A stretch of DNA of 64,000 nucleotides, taken from Hymenopellis radicata. Lineage: Eukaryota; Basidiomycota; Agaricomycetes; Agaricales; Physalacriaceae. Positions 48,667-60,680 of the stretch are shown here, piece after piece. The notes beneath the pieces were generated by a model, which had not been told where the DNA came from, did no database searches, and saw nothing but the letters and a program-made list of their open reading frames with translations. The position numbers and the translations under genes are program-made. The number at the start of each line of letters is the position of its first letter. Within the stretch, counting starts at the first letter, position 1. The stretch spans positions 186,001-250,000 of the forward strand of contig JADNRX010000016.1 of NCBI GenBank assembly GCA_015501595.1, written 5' to 3'.

Positions 48667-51001
48667 CTACTTGTGGCTGCGAAGCGCATACTTCCGAACG
48701 GGCGTATCCTGCGGGGTTGACATGTGGAAGTCTCCGTCCGAGTCCGTCTCCTCATCGTCTGAGAACTCGTGTATGGCCTTCTTTCTGGGTGAAGACGCCT
48801 TTGTGCGCGAGGTCTTTGTTCTCGCTAAGGGTGCCGAGTCTCCAGCTGTATCCATCTCCTCATTGTCTGAGGGCTCGTGTTTCACCTTCTTCTTAGGTGA
48901 AGAAGTCTTTGTGCGCGGAGTCTTCTTCTTCTTCGAAGAGGGTGCCTCTGCTTCCGAGTCTTCGGTGTAAACCCTCCTCATCCTTAACCTTCATAACGGC
49001 GCGTCGGCGCTTCCCCAAGGAAGATTCCTTTGGTTCCGACTTGAGTGGTTTCTTCGAACGTGAATTCCCCTTTGTCACCTTTTTCTTCGGAGGAGGCGGG
49101 ACCCAGACCTCCAACTTGCTGACCAGGTCACGGAGGAAGTCGACTTCAAAGTCAATGCACTTCATGGTGCGGACGGTGATACACTGTAATCCGTCCAGTC
49201 AAATGACAGAAATGTCCAGACATGAACGTTCTTACCAGCCAACCCCAGGCAAAAGCATTGATGATATCCTTTTCCTTTATACGCGATGCCAGGGCATCCG
49301 GAGCGTCTTCACACTCTGCCGCAGAAGGCTCGCGGCCCAGTCGTTTTCGAAGAGCAACATACGTTCGGAGAGATTGCGACCACTCCTTATCTAGCACCAT
49401 TTTGATCCACTTGCTGCGAAACTGGCAGGGAACACTGGCTTCAATAATCAAAGATGATGGGTAATAAAATAACAGACCTTGTCCTTCCCAGGCCATGACC
49501 ATTCCCGTGGGGAGAGCGAATCCGAGGGCTCTAAACGATACTGACCCATGTACATCCACTTGTTCGGCTCTATCCGGGACACGACTCGGAATACACCAGG
49601 ACGTGGCGGCGCACGGCCTGTCCCGACACCGAAACAGAGTCCGTCGGCACCGACGAAGTGCGGCGCGTGGGGATTGCATTCGAGGTTCAGATACATCCAG
49701 TCGTCGAGGCCGTGTCTTGCCAGCTTTTCGGCTTTGATTTTCGGACAGGTGTCCTGTGTGTTGCCGCCGTAGGTGTCTGTTGTGAATGCGCGAGGGAAAA
49801 CTGTGTCCGTCATGCCTGGAGGAGGCGGGGGATTGGGTACGAAGGGATCCCCAGCAATCGCCATCAGGCGCGGTCCAGCGATGTCCGGCGGGAGCTGATC
49901 TTTTTCTCTTTTCTTGACTTTAAATTTTGGCTATAAGAAGAATCAGTCGTGGACAGCACTACGATGAAGGAATGTCATTACGTTTTCTTGGGCCTTCATG
50001 TAAGCCTCCCAATCAATGGGAGGCTTGGTATCTTCGTCGTCTGAATCTTCGATTTCAATAACTTCAGGTGGTCCGGCACGGACACCTGATCGCAATGGAG
50101 TAGATGGAAGACGCCGAATGGGTCTCTCGTCTTCGTCTTCGTCTTCAGAGTCACTAAGTTCGATGACTTCACAAAACACATCTGTAGGCCGTCGAACCTA
50201 CCGACGCGGTGAGACAGTTGTAAAGAAACATAACACATTTGAGGCACGTACTTCGATGATATCCTCTTCATCATCGTCTGAGAGTTCAATGGCATCGTCA
50301 ATGGTCGAGCCAGTACGCCGAGTCTCGGCTGCAGTGGAGGTCGATCGTGTAGAGAGCTGGGAGGAGTCAGCAAGCAACAACGAGCTGGAATTCGACAAGT
50401 ACGGTACCTGGCTGTCACTTCCTGGAGAATGGAATCGCCCGGCCTCGTTCGCGGCAACATTGTCGCCTTCGTTGTCATGAACGGTAGCGCCATTGGCAAC
50501 TTCCATGGGAGCTGGAACAACTTCTACGACAGTATCATTGTCGGCTTCTGGCTTGAGGGCGGATGAATTGACGGCTTTTCTGGTGGCCTTTCTGGTTGTA
50601 AGCATAGAGGTTGCCATTTGCAACGCGAAAACAAACGCACCTCTAAGTCCGTTCTGTCGTTTGGGAGGTCGGGCTCCTCTTTAACAGTTCTCCCCGACTC
50701 GTTTTCCTCCTTCACTGTAATGGGCTACAATTTTTTATCCAGTGAGAATGACCATGCAATTGACAAATTCTCCTACCTTTTCTTTGTCGCTCTCCTTCTT
50801 TTCCATAGAGACAGAAACCATGTTGGATGAGCTAGAAGAGCTGCTGTCCGTCACAGCCGCTTTTGAATCTGACACAATCCGAAGTTCCAGTTCCAATTTC
50901 GGTTCCACGTCCGGAGAAAGTTCTTCACTCTTCAACTCCTTTGTACTCTGGGCAAGTGGGACGGCCTTGGTATCGTCTTCAATCTTGACGCGTTTTTTCA
51001 T
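48667..51001 (-). CDS. DUF6697-type protein with SUMO-interacting-like motifs
   Basis: The start at 51,001 gives MKKRVKIEDDTKAVPLAQST. The disordered acidic N-terminal half carries three I/V-rich plus acidic motifs: DDAIELSDDDEEDIIEV, EVIELSDSEDEDEDE and PPEVIEIEDSDDED. The folded part includes WMYLNLECNPHAPHFVGADG, PGVFRVVSRIEPNKWMYMGQ, then KWIKMVLDKEWSQSLRTYVA, LRKRLGREPSAAECEDAPDA and IKEKDIINAFAWG, as in agaricomycete DUF6697 proteins. The C-terminal tail is Lys-rich with two repeats of a TSSPKKK..HE-(P/F)SD unit, ending KYALRSHK-stop (48,667). Between KVKDEEG and VYTEDSEAEAPSSK (near 48,985) the frame changes by one base without an obvious intron. Probably nuclear; possibly DNA- or chromatin-associated, by inference only. 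Confidence 0.65.
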
Positions 51002-51224
51002 GATGGAGGCTTAGAGAGGTCTTGGTAAATTGGCCGGATTGATGTCCGGCTTGAGAACGTCCCTGATCTTCATGAGCGCGCTTGGGCGCGCGGCTTTTCT
51101 TACCTCAGTGCCCCACGATATGCGTGCGTACACTGTACAGCAAGATCGGAAACAAAACACGCTGTTATACAGTACTAAACGACTTCAAACCTACAACTAA
51201 CTTCTGCAATCAGACTAATACCTT
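51002..51224. other. short spacer between DUF6697 gene start and GST end
   Basis: Nothing recognised apart from the presumed promoter of the DUF6697 gene. Confidence 0.4.
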
Positions 51225-52080
51225 TTAGGCATTGCCATAGGTGTATGCACCACCTTTCTCGACGCCCTTTGAAGAAGATTAGTTTAGCGAGAACATAAAC
51301 TGTAGTACTAACCCGTTTGTAGGCTGGCCTAAAATGGAACCGAAAGAAGTGAGCGCGTGAGCTAGGAAAGTTGATAAAATCCCACACCTCTCGTGTACTT
51401 TATGCAGATATTCGAGTGTGTTGGGACCGGCACCCTTGAGGTAATGGAGGAACTCAAGCGGGAACACCATCATGAAATCGGCAATTGTAGGTTCGACGCC
51501 ACCCGCAAACCATTTGCCATCTGCTAAGTGTCCCTCAATCTAGACAGTCTAAGGAAGCGTGTCATGAAGCAAGAGAAAAATAATGACCATGGCTTTGTGT
51601 TTCTGCAGAGGGCCTTCCACGGTTAACGCGTCGAGCTGATTAAGAACCATGCGAAATATAGGACGAATGAACGCGGACGCCCTCTCAGGCGCGATGCGAA
51701 ACCAGAAACGGTTGACGAGAATTGGCATCAACGATCCTTCGGCATAGTGAGTATCTGCGCCGGGGCCAAATTAAGCCAATCTTGTAGGTCCCAAAACGGC
51801 GTACAGTAAAGGTCGTCAACGTATTGAGACTTGGACTCTGCCTTCGTTCTAAACTGCCCGTTTCCGTACTTCTCGAGTATGTATTCTGCAGTATGGTTAG
51901 TTCTCTCATCGTGCTTGAGAGAGTGTATATACCAATAATGGCGCCGCTCTCCGCTAGCGTGATCGACCCATCGGTGATGACTGGAGACCTGCCGAGTGGA
52001 TGTACGTCCTGAAGCTCCTTGGGGGCAGCCAGAGGTATCCTATAGTACCGTTTGATCTCGTAGGGAACCTCTAGTTCTTC
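51225..52080 (-). pseudogene. glutathione S-transferase lacking its first exon
   Basis: The visible sequence starts at an AG acceptor (52,081) with EELEVPYEIKRYYRIPLAAP, KELQDVHPLGRSPVITDGSI, TLAESGAI and EYILEKYGNGQF. The C-terminal domain follows: SLMPILVNRFWFRIAPERAS, LNQLDALTVEGPLQKHKAM, IEGHLADGKWFAGGVEPTIA, and, over the last introns, PAYKRGVEKGGAYTYGNA-stop (51,225). The family's first strand and catalytic Ser/Tyr region (..SRSQRVLWLLEEL) should lie just upstream, but I find nothing of the kind between 52,081 and about 52,700. The gene is thus 5'-truncated and probably inactive, unless the first exon is far away. Confidence 0.7.
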
Positions 52081-54279
52081 CTAAGATATCGATAGGTAAG
52101 CATTTCTACCATAGACGGACATGTACATCAGGAAAAGACCAAAAAGCGAATTCCAGCTCAAATCAAAGGAAAAGCCTGCTTAAGATGATCTAAGAGAATA
52201 TAAGCTCTAATATGTTCACTAAGTGTAATAAACTCTGCAACCTTTGATTCGTGTACCCTCTATTTATCGCGACCTGAGCCCACCTTATTTCACCTGAGCA
52301 CACAAATCGTAAGCACACGGAGGCAATTTGAGTCCTGCGCTCACCTTATTCAACCATTCTACGATGATTAAGACTCTCATAGACTTAGCCTTGCTCATTA
52401 AGATCACACCAGTAATTCCAAGTAGTACACCGTCACAGATGTTCATTCAATCGAACTACTACTCGCTCGCCAGGTAATGGGATGACACGGAGGAATGTGG
52501 TACATATAATGGACAGGCGGAGCGCGTACGAATGAGGAAGAGAAACGTGCGATACAAGAAGAGTGGTTAATCACCTGGAGCCTGAGACACATGCGGTGAG
52601 AACTCGAGAAATTAGGAACAAGGGAACGACAAACTGAGGATGTTCCAGTGTCGCCACGGACTAGCGGTCTAAGGGCCGCCACTAGCGGTGACATGCGCGT
52701 CAGAGCAAGGAGTTGTGGTGTTGGGTCGTAGGTCTTCTTGCGTTATTGGTCGTCGGTCGGGTAGCAGCCTTCGCGTCTTCTCGGCCAGGAATGGGCGTCT
52801 CATCAGGCTATCCTGGCCTAATATCCAGGGAGCCACCGGCGGAGCATCTATGACCCAATGTCGAGGAGTATGAATACGCCGTAGACACAGTGGGAAGCAG
52901 GGAGGCGCAAGCGAGGCAGCGGGACATGGAGGAGCGGAGCAAAAAGGCGGAGTTCGAATGAAAGACGAACATGCACGTGAGGCATTGATGACGCGATCGC
53001 GCACGGACCAGCCGGACTTCAAACATTTCCACCACGCGTACGGGCCACCATCAGTGCACCAGGATGACCCTCCGCTCAATCTCAGATCATCTGCCCTACT
53101 CTACTGGCTCTAAGTCGCAGTGATAGTTTAGCTCTTGCTCACTCAGACTCTGCATAGACTTCTCTCATTCTTATGCCCCGGAATACAGCGAAGGGCGTCG
53201 ACGGAGCATACTCGCATAAATTCCATGGACGAAAGCAGAGAACGAACCCAAATGGGGGTACTTTGGATCTTCCGCCCTCTTTGTTAGCCAGACGAAGTCA
53301 CTCACCCTTCTACTGGCTCCACCAGTGCAACAGACACCTTCCTCATCACCTCTTGTGCGTTCATCAAGTTCCGTTACAGGGTCAAAGGTTACTCGCTAAT
53401 CGTGAACAGCAGCTACTGTACCTCTGGCCCCGTTGGACTCGAGACGAACGATGCAGATCTTGAGGTATGAATACTCGTTGTTACATGCACAATAGTACTT
53501 ACTGCACTACGAAGGTTGCTCACCCTCCAGATGATCGTGGCTCCGTCGGTTGCCAGACGACTACCCTCTCTGCGTATTACTAACGCCGCATTCGCGCTTG
53601 CTCCGCGGAAGTGCGTACAGCAGTAGCTTATGGCGGACTATTTATGCTATCGTGGTGTACAACTTTTTTCACCCTTACCTTCCGAATATTTGAGGATCAG
53701 TAACCTTCGGTAACTATTGAACCTCGAGCCCGCACATATCAACTTATATTCACAGGCATAAGTATAGTCGTAGCGTAGCTGTGAAATATTCTCCTTGGTA
53801 AGTGATTATGAGTGAACAAGTTACTTAACTGACCTTACAGCGAACAAATTGACACTTATCTGATCTTACAGGACCTCATGTGCAGCAATAACCTTAAATG
53901 TGTGTACCCTCTATTCATTGGTGCTCATTCAGACATACTTAGCTTGCTTTGTGGGATGAGCCCTGATTCGCTGAAATTCGTGTTTTGGGCTTTTCCTGAT
54001 GTAGCATTCCTACAAGTAGCCATAAGATTCGCTGAGATCGTGAGTTATCCAAGTGGTGGACTGTGAGCATGGTGGACAGTGGCAAGCAATGGCCACTGTC
54101 TGACGACTCATATCGTGTGTCTTGACAGTGTGAACCGGGCCAACAGTGCCCCGCGATTACCGTCTAAAGCACCTGGACGCCTCGAAGAAGTTGATGCTTT
54201 GAGTGAGAAAAAGTCCTTTGCTTGTCTTCAAGGAATACCGCCATGATACCGCGCAGTGTTTCCGATCCATACTGCAGAG
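52081..54279. other. unassigned region
   Basis: Contains GC-rich open frames on both strands (52,669-53,079 minus; 52,688-52,873 plus) and a plus-strand block near 53,320-53,460 reading ATDTFLITSCAFIKFRYRVK. No family was recognised and no exon structure could be supported. Probably relics of decayed genes or transposable elements. Confidence 0.4.
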
Positions 54280-54363
54280 TACCGTAAGCGGATTGGTCGA
54301 GGTTGATTTTCGAACTTTGGACTTTGGACAGGGGTACAGTTACAAATTGGGTAGTCGATCTGG
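54280..54363 (+). repeat. 84-bp inverted repeat, left copy
   Basis: From TACCGTAAGCGGATTGG to GTAGTCGATCTGG. Matches the reverse complement of 58,168-58,250 with one base indel and one substitution. Confidence 0.85.
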
Positions 54364-54550
54364 CTCTCTTGCTGTCGCGTCCATGTCGTGTCTCTACACA
54401 GTCGGGCTCTGTCTTCTAAGCAAGATAGAGCGTGCCGCATGTACATAGGGTGTATATGTTACTGTACCTGTAGAGGTTAGTCCCTTCCCTGCTTGACTTC
54501 GAACCACTGTGTCGTCATGTTTCCTGATTATATGTGTTTCCGCCTCTAGG

Positions 54551-55067
54551 CAGATATCAGAAGGACTAGAGCGCCGTTCAGGTGGATTCTCGTACATACA
54601 AGGATCTGCCGACGACCACGAAGCGTGGGGGATGGTGAGTTCGTTTTGCTTGTTTAAACAATTCTATCTAAAGCAACTCGCAGGGCTTGACACCGGATTT
54701 GTTCTGGCGCTTTCATGACAAGCTCTTATCCACGCCTCGCAGTCGGCTACCTGACCTCATCTCGACGCTCGTCACGACTTCAACAATACGTCTCGGTCGT
54801 CAAGCCACGTCGATCTCGAAATCAGGAGGCCGACTTTTGTTATGCGCCAAGGCCGATATCGCGGGGCAAGATTTCACTTGTGCCCATCTCATCACCACTG
54901 CCTCTGATGCTGAACACACATCGACCAATCCTTCTACACCAGTTCTGGTCCTTAAAAATCAAGCTGGAAAGAAAGGCCAGCATCACTTCCTTTCGACCAT
55001 TCTTCCCCAATCAATCGCCTTCATACAAACGTGCCTGACCAAGGACCAGCGCGTCTGCGTACACTGA
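54551..55067 (+). pseudogene. RIT1-like (initiator tRNA ribosyltransferase) C-terminal fragment
   Basis: Exon 54,551-54,637 reads GGFSYIQGSADDHEAWGM. A 46-bp intron joins in frame to GLTPDLFWRFHDKLLSTPRS and RLPDLISTLVTTST, then GGRLLLCAKADIAGQDFTCA, STPVLVLKNQAGKKGQHHFL and STILPQSIAFIQTCLTKDQR-VCVH. RIT1 adds a 2'-O-ribosyl phosphate at position 64 of initiator tRNA, and the 'YIQGSADDHEAWGMGLTPDLFW' block is characteristic. The N-terminal two thirds are missing, and the frame ends at TGA (55,066) just where the family goes on with a Cys-Asp motif. Both ends broken, so a relic. Confidence 0.55.
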
Positions 55068-55069
55068 TA

Positions 55070-58000
55070 CAACGCGACTGCGACGATCTGCCACTGGTTC
55101 CATACGTCAGTTGGGACTCGGGAGCCTGTTTCAATCAAACTGGATGGCAGACGGATGCGTAGATGGTGCGTGGTTTTTGTTACGGCTTGCTCCTGTCGTA
55201 AATGACGCATATTATCCAGCTTTTTCTGCCTCCCTTGTCTCGCGACCAGCAAATTGTTGTCCCAAAAAAACTTGGCGATTCTGTCCAGCCCGACGTTTGC
55301 ACTTCTTGTTTCCTTACCGGTACCACCATGACGAGCATATGCGGTTCATCAGTGCTGGAGACGACGACGAACGAACGACTTCCTGGCCCTCGGCAGTGAC
55401 GGCGGTGCATGCCAATCTCGAAGACTCGCCTAGGAATGACCATACCTCAGATCTGTCCCGGCAGGCTCCTCAACGAGCTTGTCAGCGTCAAAGGCGGTCA
55501 GCGGATCCAAAAGATGTGTTCAACTTCGAGGAAGTATGCCATTGTAAGCCGCCTCCTAGCAGCCACCACTCGCTGACCGCGCTACAGAAGACCGGTCGAA
55601 ACCCAGATTGAAACGGCGACGGTTTTGTTGATGAGAAGGTCGACCATGGTGGTTGGTGCAGATACTTATCCTGGCCACTCAAAGGTGCGCCTTTCTCCTG
55701 CAATTCAACTCAGACTTAATATCTGTCTGCAGTCTGTCAGCGTCGTGCATGATACTAAGCCGTTCAAACGTGTCACTCAGCAACAAAAGACTGTATCTAG
55801 ACGACCTACTGTTGCATACAGCCTGTTGGAGTGGCGACAAGTAGGATTCATACGGAACTCAGTACTGTTGGCATGCTTGGCTCGCCTATATGCCTATATG
55901 ATATCTCATTCTCTGACGCAGTACAGATGCTTCCTCGACATCCAGATAGACACGGTTTGTTGTTCATTCAATAATTGCCTTCTTGTCTTACAACCTTTAG
56001 GTGTTCATAAAGTTTCGCGCCATCTGTTCAGGAAACTGCGATGACTAGCCTAGGAAAGAGCAGTCATCAAATCCATGCGAACTCAGCACTACTCCCGACG
56101 GCTGCGATCACCCGGTGTCGTTGCAGAAGGTGAGTGGCTTCCTCGATGGCGACCTCGCCCAATAGAAGGACAAGCCAAACCTAGACAACTGCGAAGCACG
56201 TCGACGTTGAGGGCTGCTAGTGAAGATAGACTTTTGATGCCAAGGTGTGCCTTTTAGATAAACCGGACGTGGAATGACCATCGCTTACCTCTCAAACTCG
56301 CATCAGCAGCTAGCCAACGCCAAGTTTTCAGAAGCGACACTCTTACTCGCAAGCCTCGACCCACCAAGAATGTGATGTATCAAATGACATCCATTACAAT
56401 ACAGCTTAACAAGGTAAGCCGATGATTTTGAGCGCCTGGACTTGAGTCTTATAATGCTCGTAAAACCCAGTGAAATCAGACCTTTACGCGGAGAAGGAAG
56501 ACACCAGCAACATTGCTCAGGTTAACGACGATGATCCAGAATGCTGCCTCGCTTTGCCCTCCATGGAAAACGTAGCTCGTAAGCTGCGCATCCCTCTCAA
56601 ATTCTTGCCAATGACATTTATCACTCCAGAATTATCTCGGTGCACTGTGCACCGAACCAATTGCGAAGGACCACCACAGACTGTCTCCCTCTTACTTTGC
56701 TCATAACAACGGCGGAGAGCTGTGTTTTTTTGTGGCGCCTCTCTCTGCCTACTCGATGCCAGACATAGCTGCATTTGGCTTCCGTAGTGGAAGAGAATCT
56801 GCAGGAGGAGGTCCGCGTAGCGCACACGCAACAAAGTGCTGGGAGAACATAGGTTTCCGCAGTGTTGGGCAGATCAGGACGAGGCTTCGCGGTTAACTTG
56901 GAGAACGGGCGGTAGATGCATCACGTCGACGGGCTGCAGTGCGTTTTCAGTCTTTAAATCTACGTACTTGTACTAACTAACTGTTGCATACTTTCAGTTC
57001 ATATTGGGAGACTGAGTGCTCTCTTCGCCAGTCTTTTCCTCTGTCGCGATCCAACCTATCTCCGCTCGCCCATCGCCCATACCCAGAGGCATGTTTTCCG
57101 TTCCAAAATGGAGAAACCTCTCATATTCCACTCTGTCTCGGGCGGACAACACCACTCGCAACGACCAAGGAGCGGGTGCTACGCCAACCTGTCTGCCCCG
57201 AGCGCATACGCCGCAGTGACTATCCATTCCCGCAAGCACTGGGGCAGCAAAGCGCCTGGAGCACATTGCCAACCTGTATGAGACTGATACCGAGCCTTCT
57301 GATGATGAACCACACCAGGATTCACCAGAGGTAGCAAGCCGGAAGGAGATGGACCACGAGACTAGTGGCGACCTCGACAATGAGGTATGCAGGATCATTA
57401 AGTAGTCGCGTTCAAGTCGCGTTATTGACATGCCTAGCGCGACTACAGGTTGTCCCCGTCCGGCGTTACCTGCAGTGAGGGGCTCGACGTCCGTCACATA
57501 CACTGTAGAGTATGTGCTCGAAAAGATATATGTGATGGAGATGAGCAATATTTTGACACGGAACATGCAAGATCGGCCTGGACGCGTGTGAGATGGGCAC
57601 ACACGTGGTCCGAAATCCTGTCGTCTTAACCACAAGACGAGGGCTATCCTTCCACCACCACCACCACCACCAGCAGTCCATGGCCCGCAGAAGATGTAAG
57701 CAACTGTTGTGAATCCAATGTCCATATTCGAAATGTATGTTGCATGTTGGGAGTCAATCAAAAAATCATACAGACACAAGTACAACGATCCTAAGCATCA
57801 TCAGACAGCGTGGCGAAGGATATGAACGCGTCAGCGACACAAATTTTCAGCGAGTGCTTTCCGAAAGGAAGCCATGACTTGTAAGCTTCTCGTCTGTGAT
57901 GTTACCGGCATCTAACATTCCTCCTTAGCACTCATCCTTCGACATGGTTTGTGCCACAGAGAGAGGAGCGCGACGTCAAGGCTGCTGGCTGTCCTTGAGG

Positions 58001-58167
58001 TGTTTGGGAACGGAGGTAGGAGCGATACGGGAGCATGAGGTTGGGTGTGATGCGAGGGGGCTGAGAGCATGGAGTCCGAATTGAAGCTCGGCCAGCCTTG
58101 TGGTGTTCCTTACATAGCATAGTGTATTCCAGAGATGAATTCATTAAGATAGCCTGCATGAGCCACC
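55070..58167. other. unassigned region of gene-like pieces
   Basis: Several plus-strand blocks look like exons: 55,400-55,530 (GDDDERTTSWPSAVTAVHAN), 55,740-55,850 (SNKRLYLDDLLLHTACWSGD), 56,475-56,620 (DLYAEKEDTSNIAQVNDDDP, ECCLALPSMENVARKL) and 57,245-57,385 (AAKRLEHIANLYETDTEPSD, ending at a GTATGC donor). They do not form a model I can support and match no family I know. The (CCA)n run at 57,655-57,671 is a simple repeat. Confidence 0.35.
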
Positions 58168-58250
58168 CCCAGATCGACTACCCAATATGTAACTGTACCC
58201 CTGTCCAAAGTCCAAAGTTCGAAATCAACCTCGACCAATCCGCTTACGGT
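58168..58250 (-). repeat. 84-bp inverted repeat, right copy
   Basis: Inverse of 54,280-54,363, about 3.9 kb away. Confidence 0.85.
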
Positions 58251-59226
58251 ACTGCAGAGGGGCGGTGCGCCGTACCGAGTCAGAGACACGCTGGCAACAC
58301 GCTGGGAAAGGACAAAACGGATGGTAGACCCAAAGCGGATGCTCGTATCGTGGGAGCCAAGTCATCGTGATGACGTGACAAGTCGCGATCGCCCTCCGGC
58401 TATTTTTTTTCTTTCCACCACCACAACAACGTACGCGCGTGCGCGCGCATCAACCTCGACACCTCAGTGTCATTGATCCTCATCATTAATTACAATCCTA
58501 AACACTCCCCACACCCATTCCCCTGGCCTAAACCTCAGTCTTGAAACATTTCATTACCAATTCTCTCTCGCGACTGGTGGGAACAAGAACAGGTGCTTGA
58601 ACGACTTCAACACCACTTGCAGAATTATTTCACTTGTGGCGGCACTTTCATATTCCCGGACAGCATCAACACCGCCACTTGACCTTGTACCAGCGATCGT
58701 AACTGGCGTCTTCGTTGCTCAGTGCGGCGTATCTCACTCTCCCGACAATCTCCAATACTCTGGGCTTGCGGCGGGCACGCGACTGGAAACGTTTTATTAG
58801 CCTGGTTGATTTTCCATTCATCTCCTGCTCAATCACAATGGATTTCCCAAACTAGCCTTCTTGTTTGACATTTAGCAACAACCACGAAGAGCTTACCCTT
58901 TCAACGGGATATCTTCCGTGTGATGGAGTCTCTGCATATCACATAGGCGCACTTCTAACCCGTCATCTGTTTCAACATTGTCCCCTTCGTCGAGGCCCGG
59001 CGAAAATGGTGGTGATGAGTGTAATCGGCAGATCCTCACCTTGACTTCGGTTGTCTTGATCATGATGACGATACACGCCTTAGATGCCAGTCACTGCCAC
59101 TAGCGCCATTTGGAAATCCTTTATCCGGTCCTGTGTCCCTCGTAGTTTCCTGGGACTATAAGAGGTGCCTCTTGCTCTTGTCTTCGCTATCTTCACCTTA
59201 TCACTCCATCCACTCCATTCATCATA
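58251..59226. other. intergenic region, includes 20-bp alternating purine-pyrimidine tract
   Basis: No gene recognised. 58,431-58,450 alternates purine and pyrimidine perfectly (GTACGCGCGT then GCGCGCGCAT), a potential Z-DNA former. A pyrimidine-rich leader precedes the ATG at 59,227. Confidence 0.5.
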
Positions 59227-60175
59227 ATGTCTAACCAACCCGAAAAGCCCCATAACGTTCTCGTACTTGGTGGCTCGAGGAATATCGGCTACTACTCTGC
59301 TTACGCCTACTAGGTAATTGCTTCAATATTCCGTTGCATTACACCATGATGCTCATGTCTTGTAGGCCTTGGTGCGACGGTGACCTTCCTTCTACGCTCC
59401 CCCGCTGTATTTGATGGCAACACCGAAATCCAACCTTTCATCAAATCCGGCAAAGCCGTCCTCGTGAAGGGTGACGCCCTGAAACAAGGCGACGTCAAAG
59501 CAGCTTGGGGTGCTGCATCTGCACATGGAACCATCGAAGTTGTCTTGTTCACTGTCGGTGGGTCTCTTCTTTCTCGTCCTTCCTATTTTCAAACCAACCT
59601 CCTCCTTACTTACAGGCGGCACACCGACATTCCATTTGACGAAAGGCATCGTTCTTGCGACGCCCAATCTTGTCACTCAATGCCTTCTCAATCTCCTCTG
59701 TACCATCCCTTCCGCCACCACACCTAAATTGGTTATCATCTCCTCCAACGGCCTTACGCGTACTTCACACAAGTCCCTTCCCCTCGCACTGAAACCTGTT
59801 TACGGTTACTTACTCGCCGCTCCGCACGAGGATAAAATCGGTGCCGAGCGCGCTCTGCGATACTGCGCCGGATGGCCCTGGAACGCGAAGGAAGACGGAG
59901 AGCCCACGTCGGAGATCATGGGTGAGAACTGGACGGAGAGAGAAGGTCTCCCTGTTCCCGGATCTCTGAAGAACGTGCTTCTAATACGACCGGCACTATT
60001 GACCGACGGGAAGTGCACGGCAGAGGACGGCAACAAGAAACCGTACCGGGTTGCCGAGGGCGATATTGCCGGCGCGTATATAGTCTCCAGGAGAGATGTG
60101 GCGCATTTTGTGGTCGATGCCGTTACGAACAAATGGAGCAAGTTCGTGGATAAGTGTGTCTGTATTGCGCACTAG
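59227..60175 (+). pseudogene. NAD(P)-binding oxidoreductase (atypical SDR/NmrA-like), frameshifted in exon 1
   Basis: Rossmann-fold protein. Exon 1 reads MSNQPEKPHNVLVLGGSRNI then GYYSAYAY-stop just before a GTAATT donor. Exon 2 continues with LGATVTFLLRSPAVFDGN, IQPFIKSGKAVLVKGDALKQ and GTIEVVLFTVG. Exon 3 has GGTPTFHLTKGI, PKLVIISSNGLTRTSHKSLP and LKPVYGYLLAAPHEDKIGAE, ending VDKCVCIAH-stop. The glycine motif (VLVLGGSRNIG) and the rest are intact, but near 59,303 one base (C) seems missing. With it, exon 1 would splice in frame to LGATV; without it, a TAG closes the frame at codon 29. Either a recent pseudogene or a sequence error. Confidence 0.75.
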
Positions 60176-60570
60176 CTTTCCTTGCGCCTGTGTGCCACTT
60201 TCATGTACATATCAGTAACTCTGCCTCTCATATGCATTCCAGCGACTTCTTGATGTAAACCTTGTTCTACTTATAGAATGTACACTTTTCAATTCGGTAT
60301 CCAGTTCGACGTTCGACGTCTTCTGGGGCAGTCAACATGTAGACACTGGTCTTGTACTGCCCACATGTCAAATAAGCAGGATAGGTGCTATTCCCGTTGT
60401 GGCGCAAAATATCGGTTCTCCGTTTCTTCTTCACCTCAGAGCCGGAAGAAGATTACCTCTGGAGAGGCATCCCACTGTATTTCAATGTAGGACCAGGTCC
60501 CCCGTCGTCTGTCACGGCTATCGTCATTACAGCCCTGGTAATCCGTCACTTCCATCTAGTCCTGTTTTAA
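60176..60570. other. intergenic region
   Basis: No gene recognised downstream of the oxidoreductase. Confidence 0.4.
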
Positions 60571-60680
60571 TCGCGGGGGTGTTGGCCGGCACCCGGTTGC
60601 TTATGCAATTGGCCCAATTAGGAATGCACGTGGTCCGCTCTTTTTTCCATTACTGCCAGCACGACGACGCGTCTTGGCCA
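60571..60680 (+). pseudogene. N-terminal fragment of a CDF transporter (inverted duplicate)
   Basis: Starts TCGCGGGGGTGTTGG and reads GVLAGTRLLMQLAQLGMHVV. It matches the presequence region of the fragment ending at 62,790 on the other strand (MLAGTRLLMQSARLGTRVSV). Homology fades after about 110 bp. Relic of an inverted duplication. Confidence 0.6.

Noticed and set aside
52669..53079. A 136-residue minus-strand frame as a gene
   Set aside because: It is Arg/Pro/Cys-rich with frames open on both strands of a GC-rich stretch, and has no motif, signal or splice support.
57590..57670. A tRNA-like stretch on the minus strand (GTGGTTAAGACGACAGGATTTC)-type sequence
   Set aside because: It recalls the D-arm/anticodon part of a tRNA, but no acceptor stem, T-arm (GGTTCGA) or consistent cloverleaf could be drawn.
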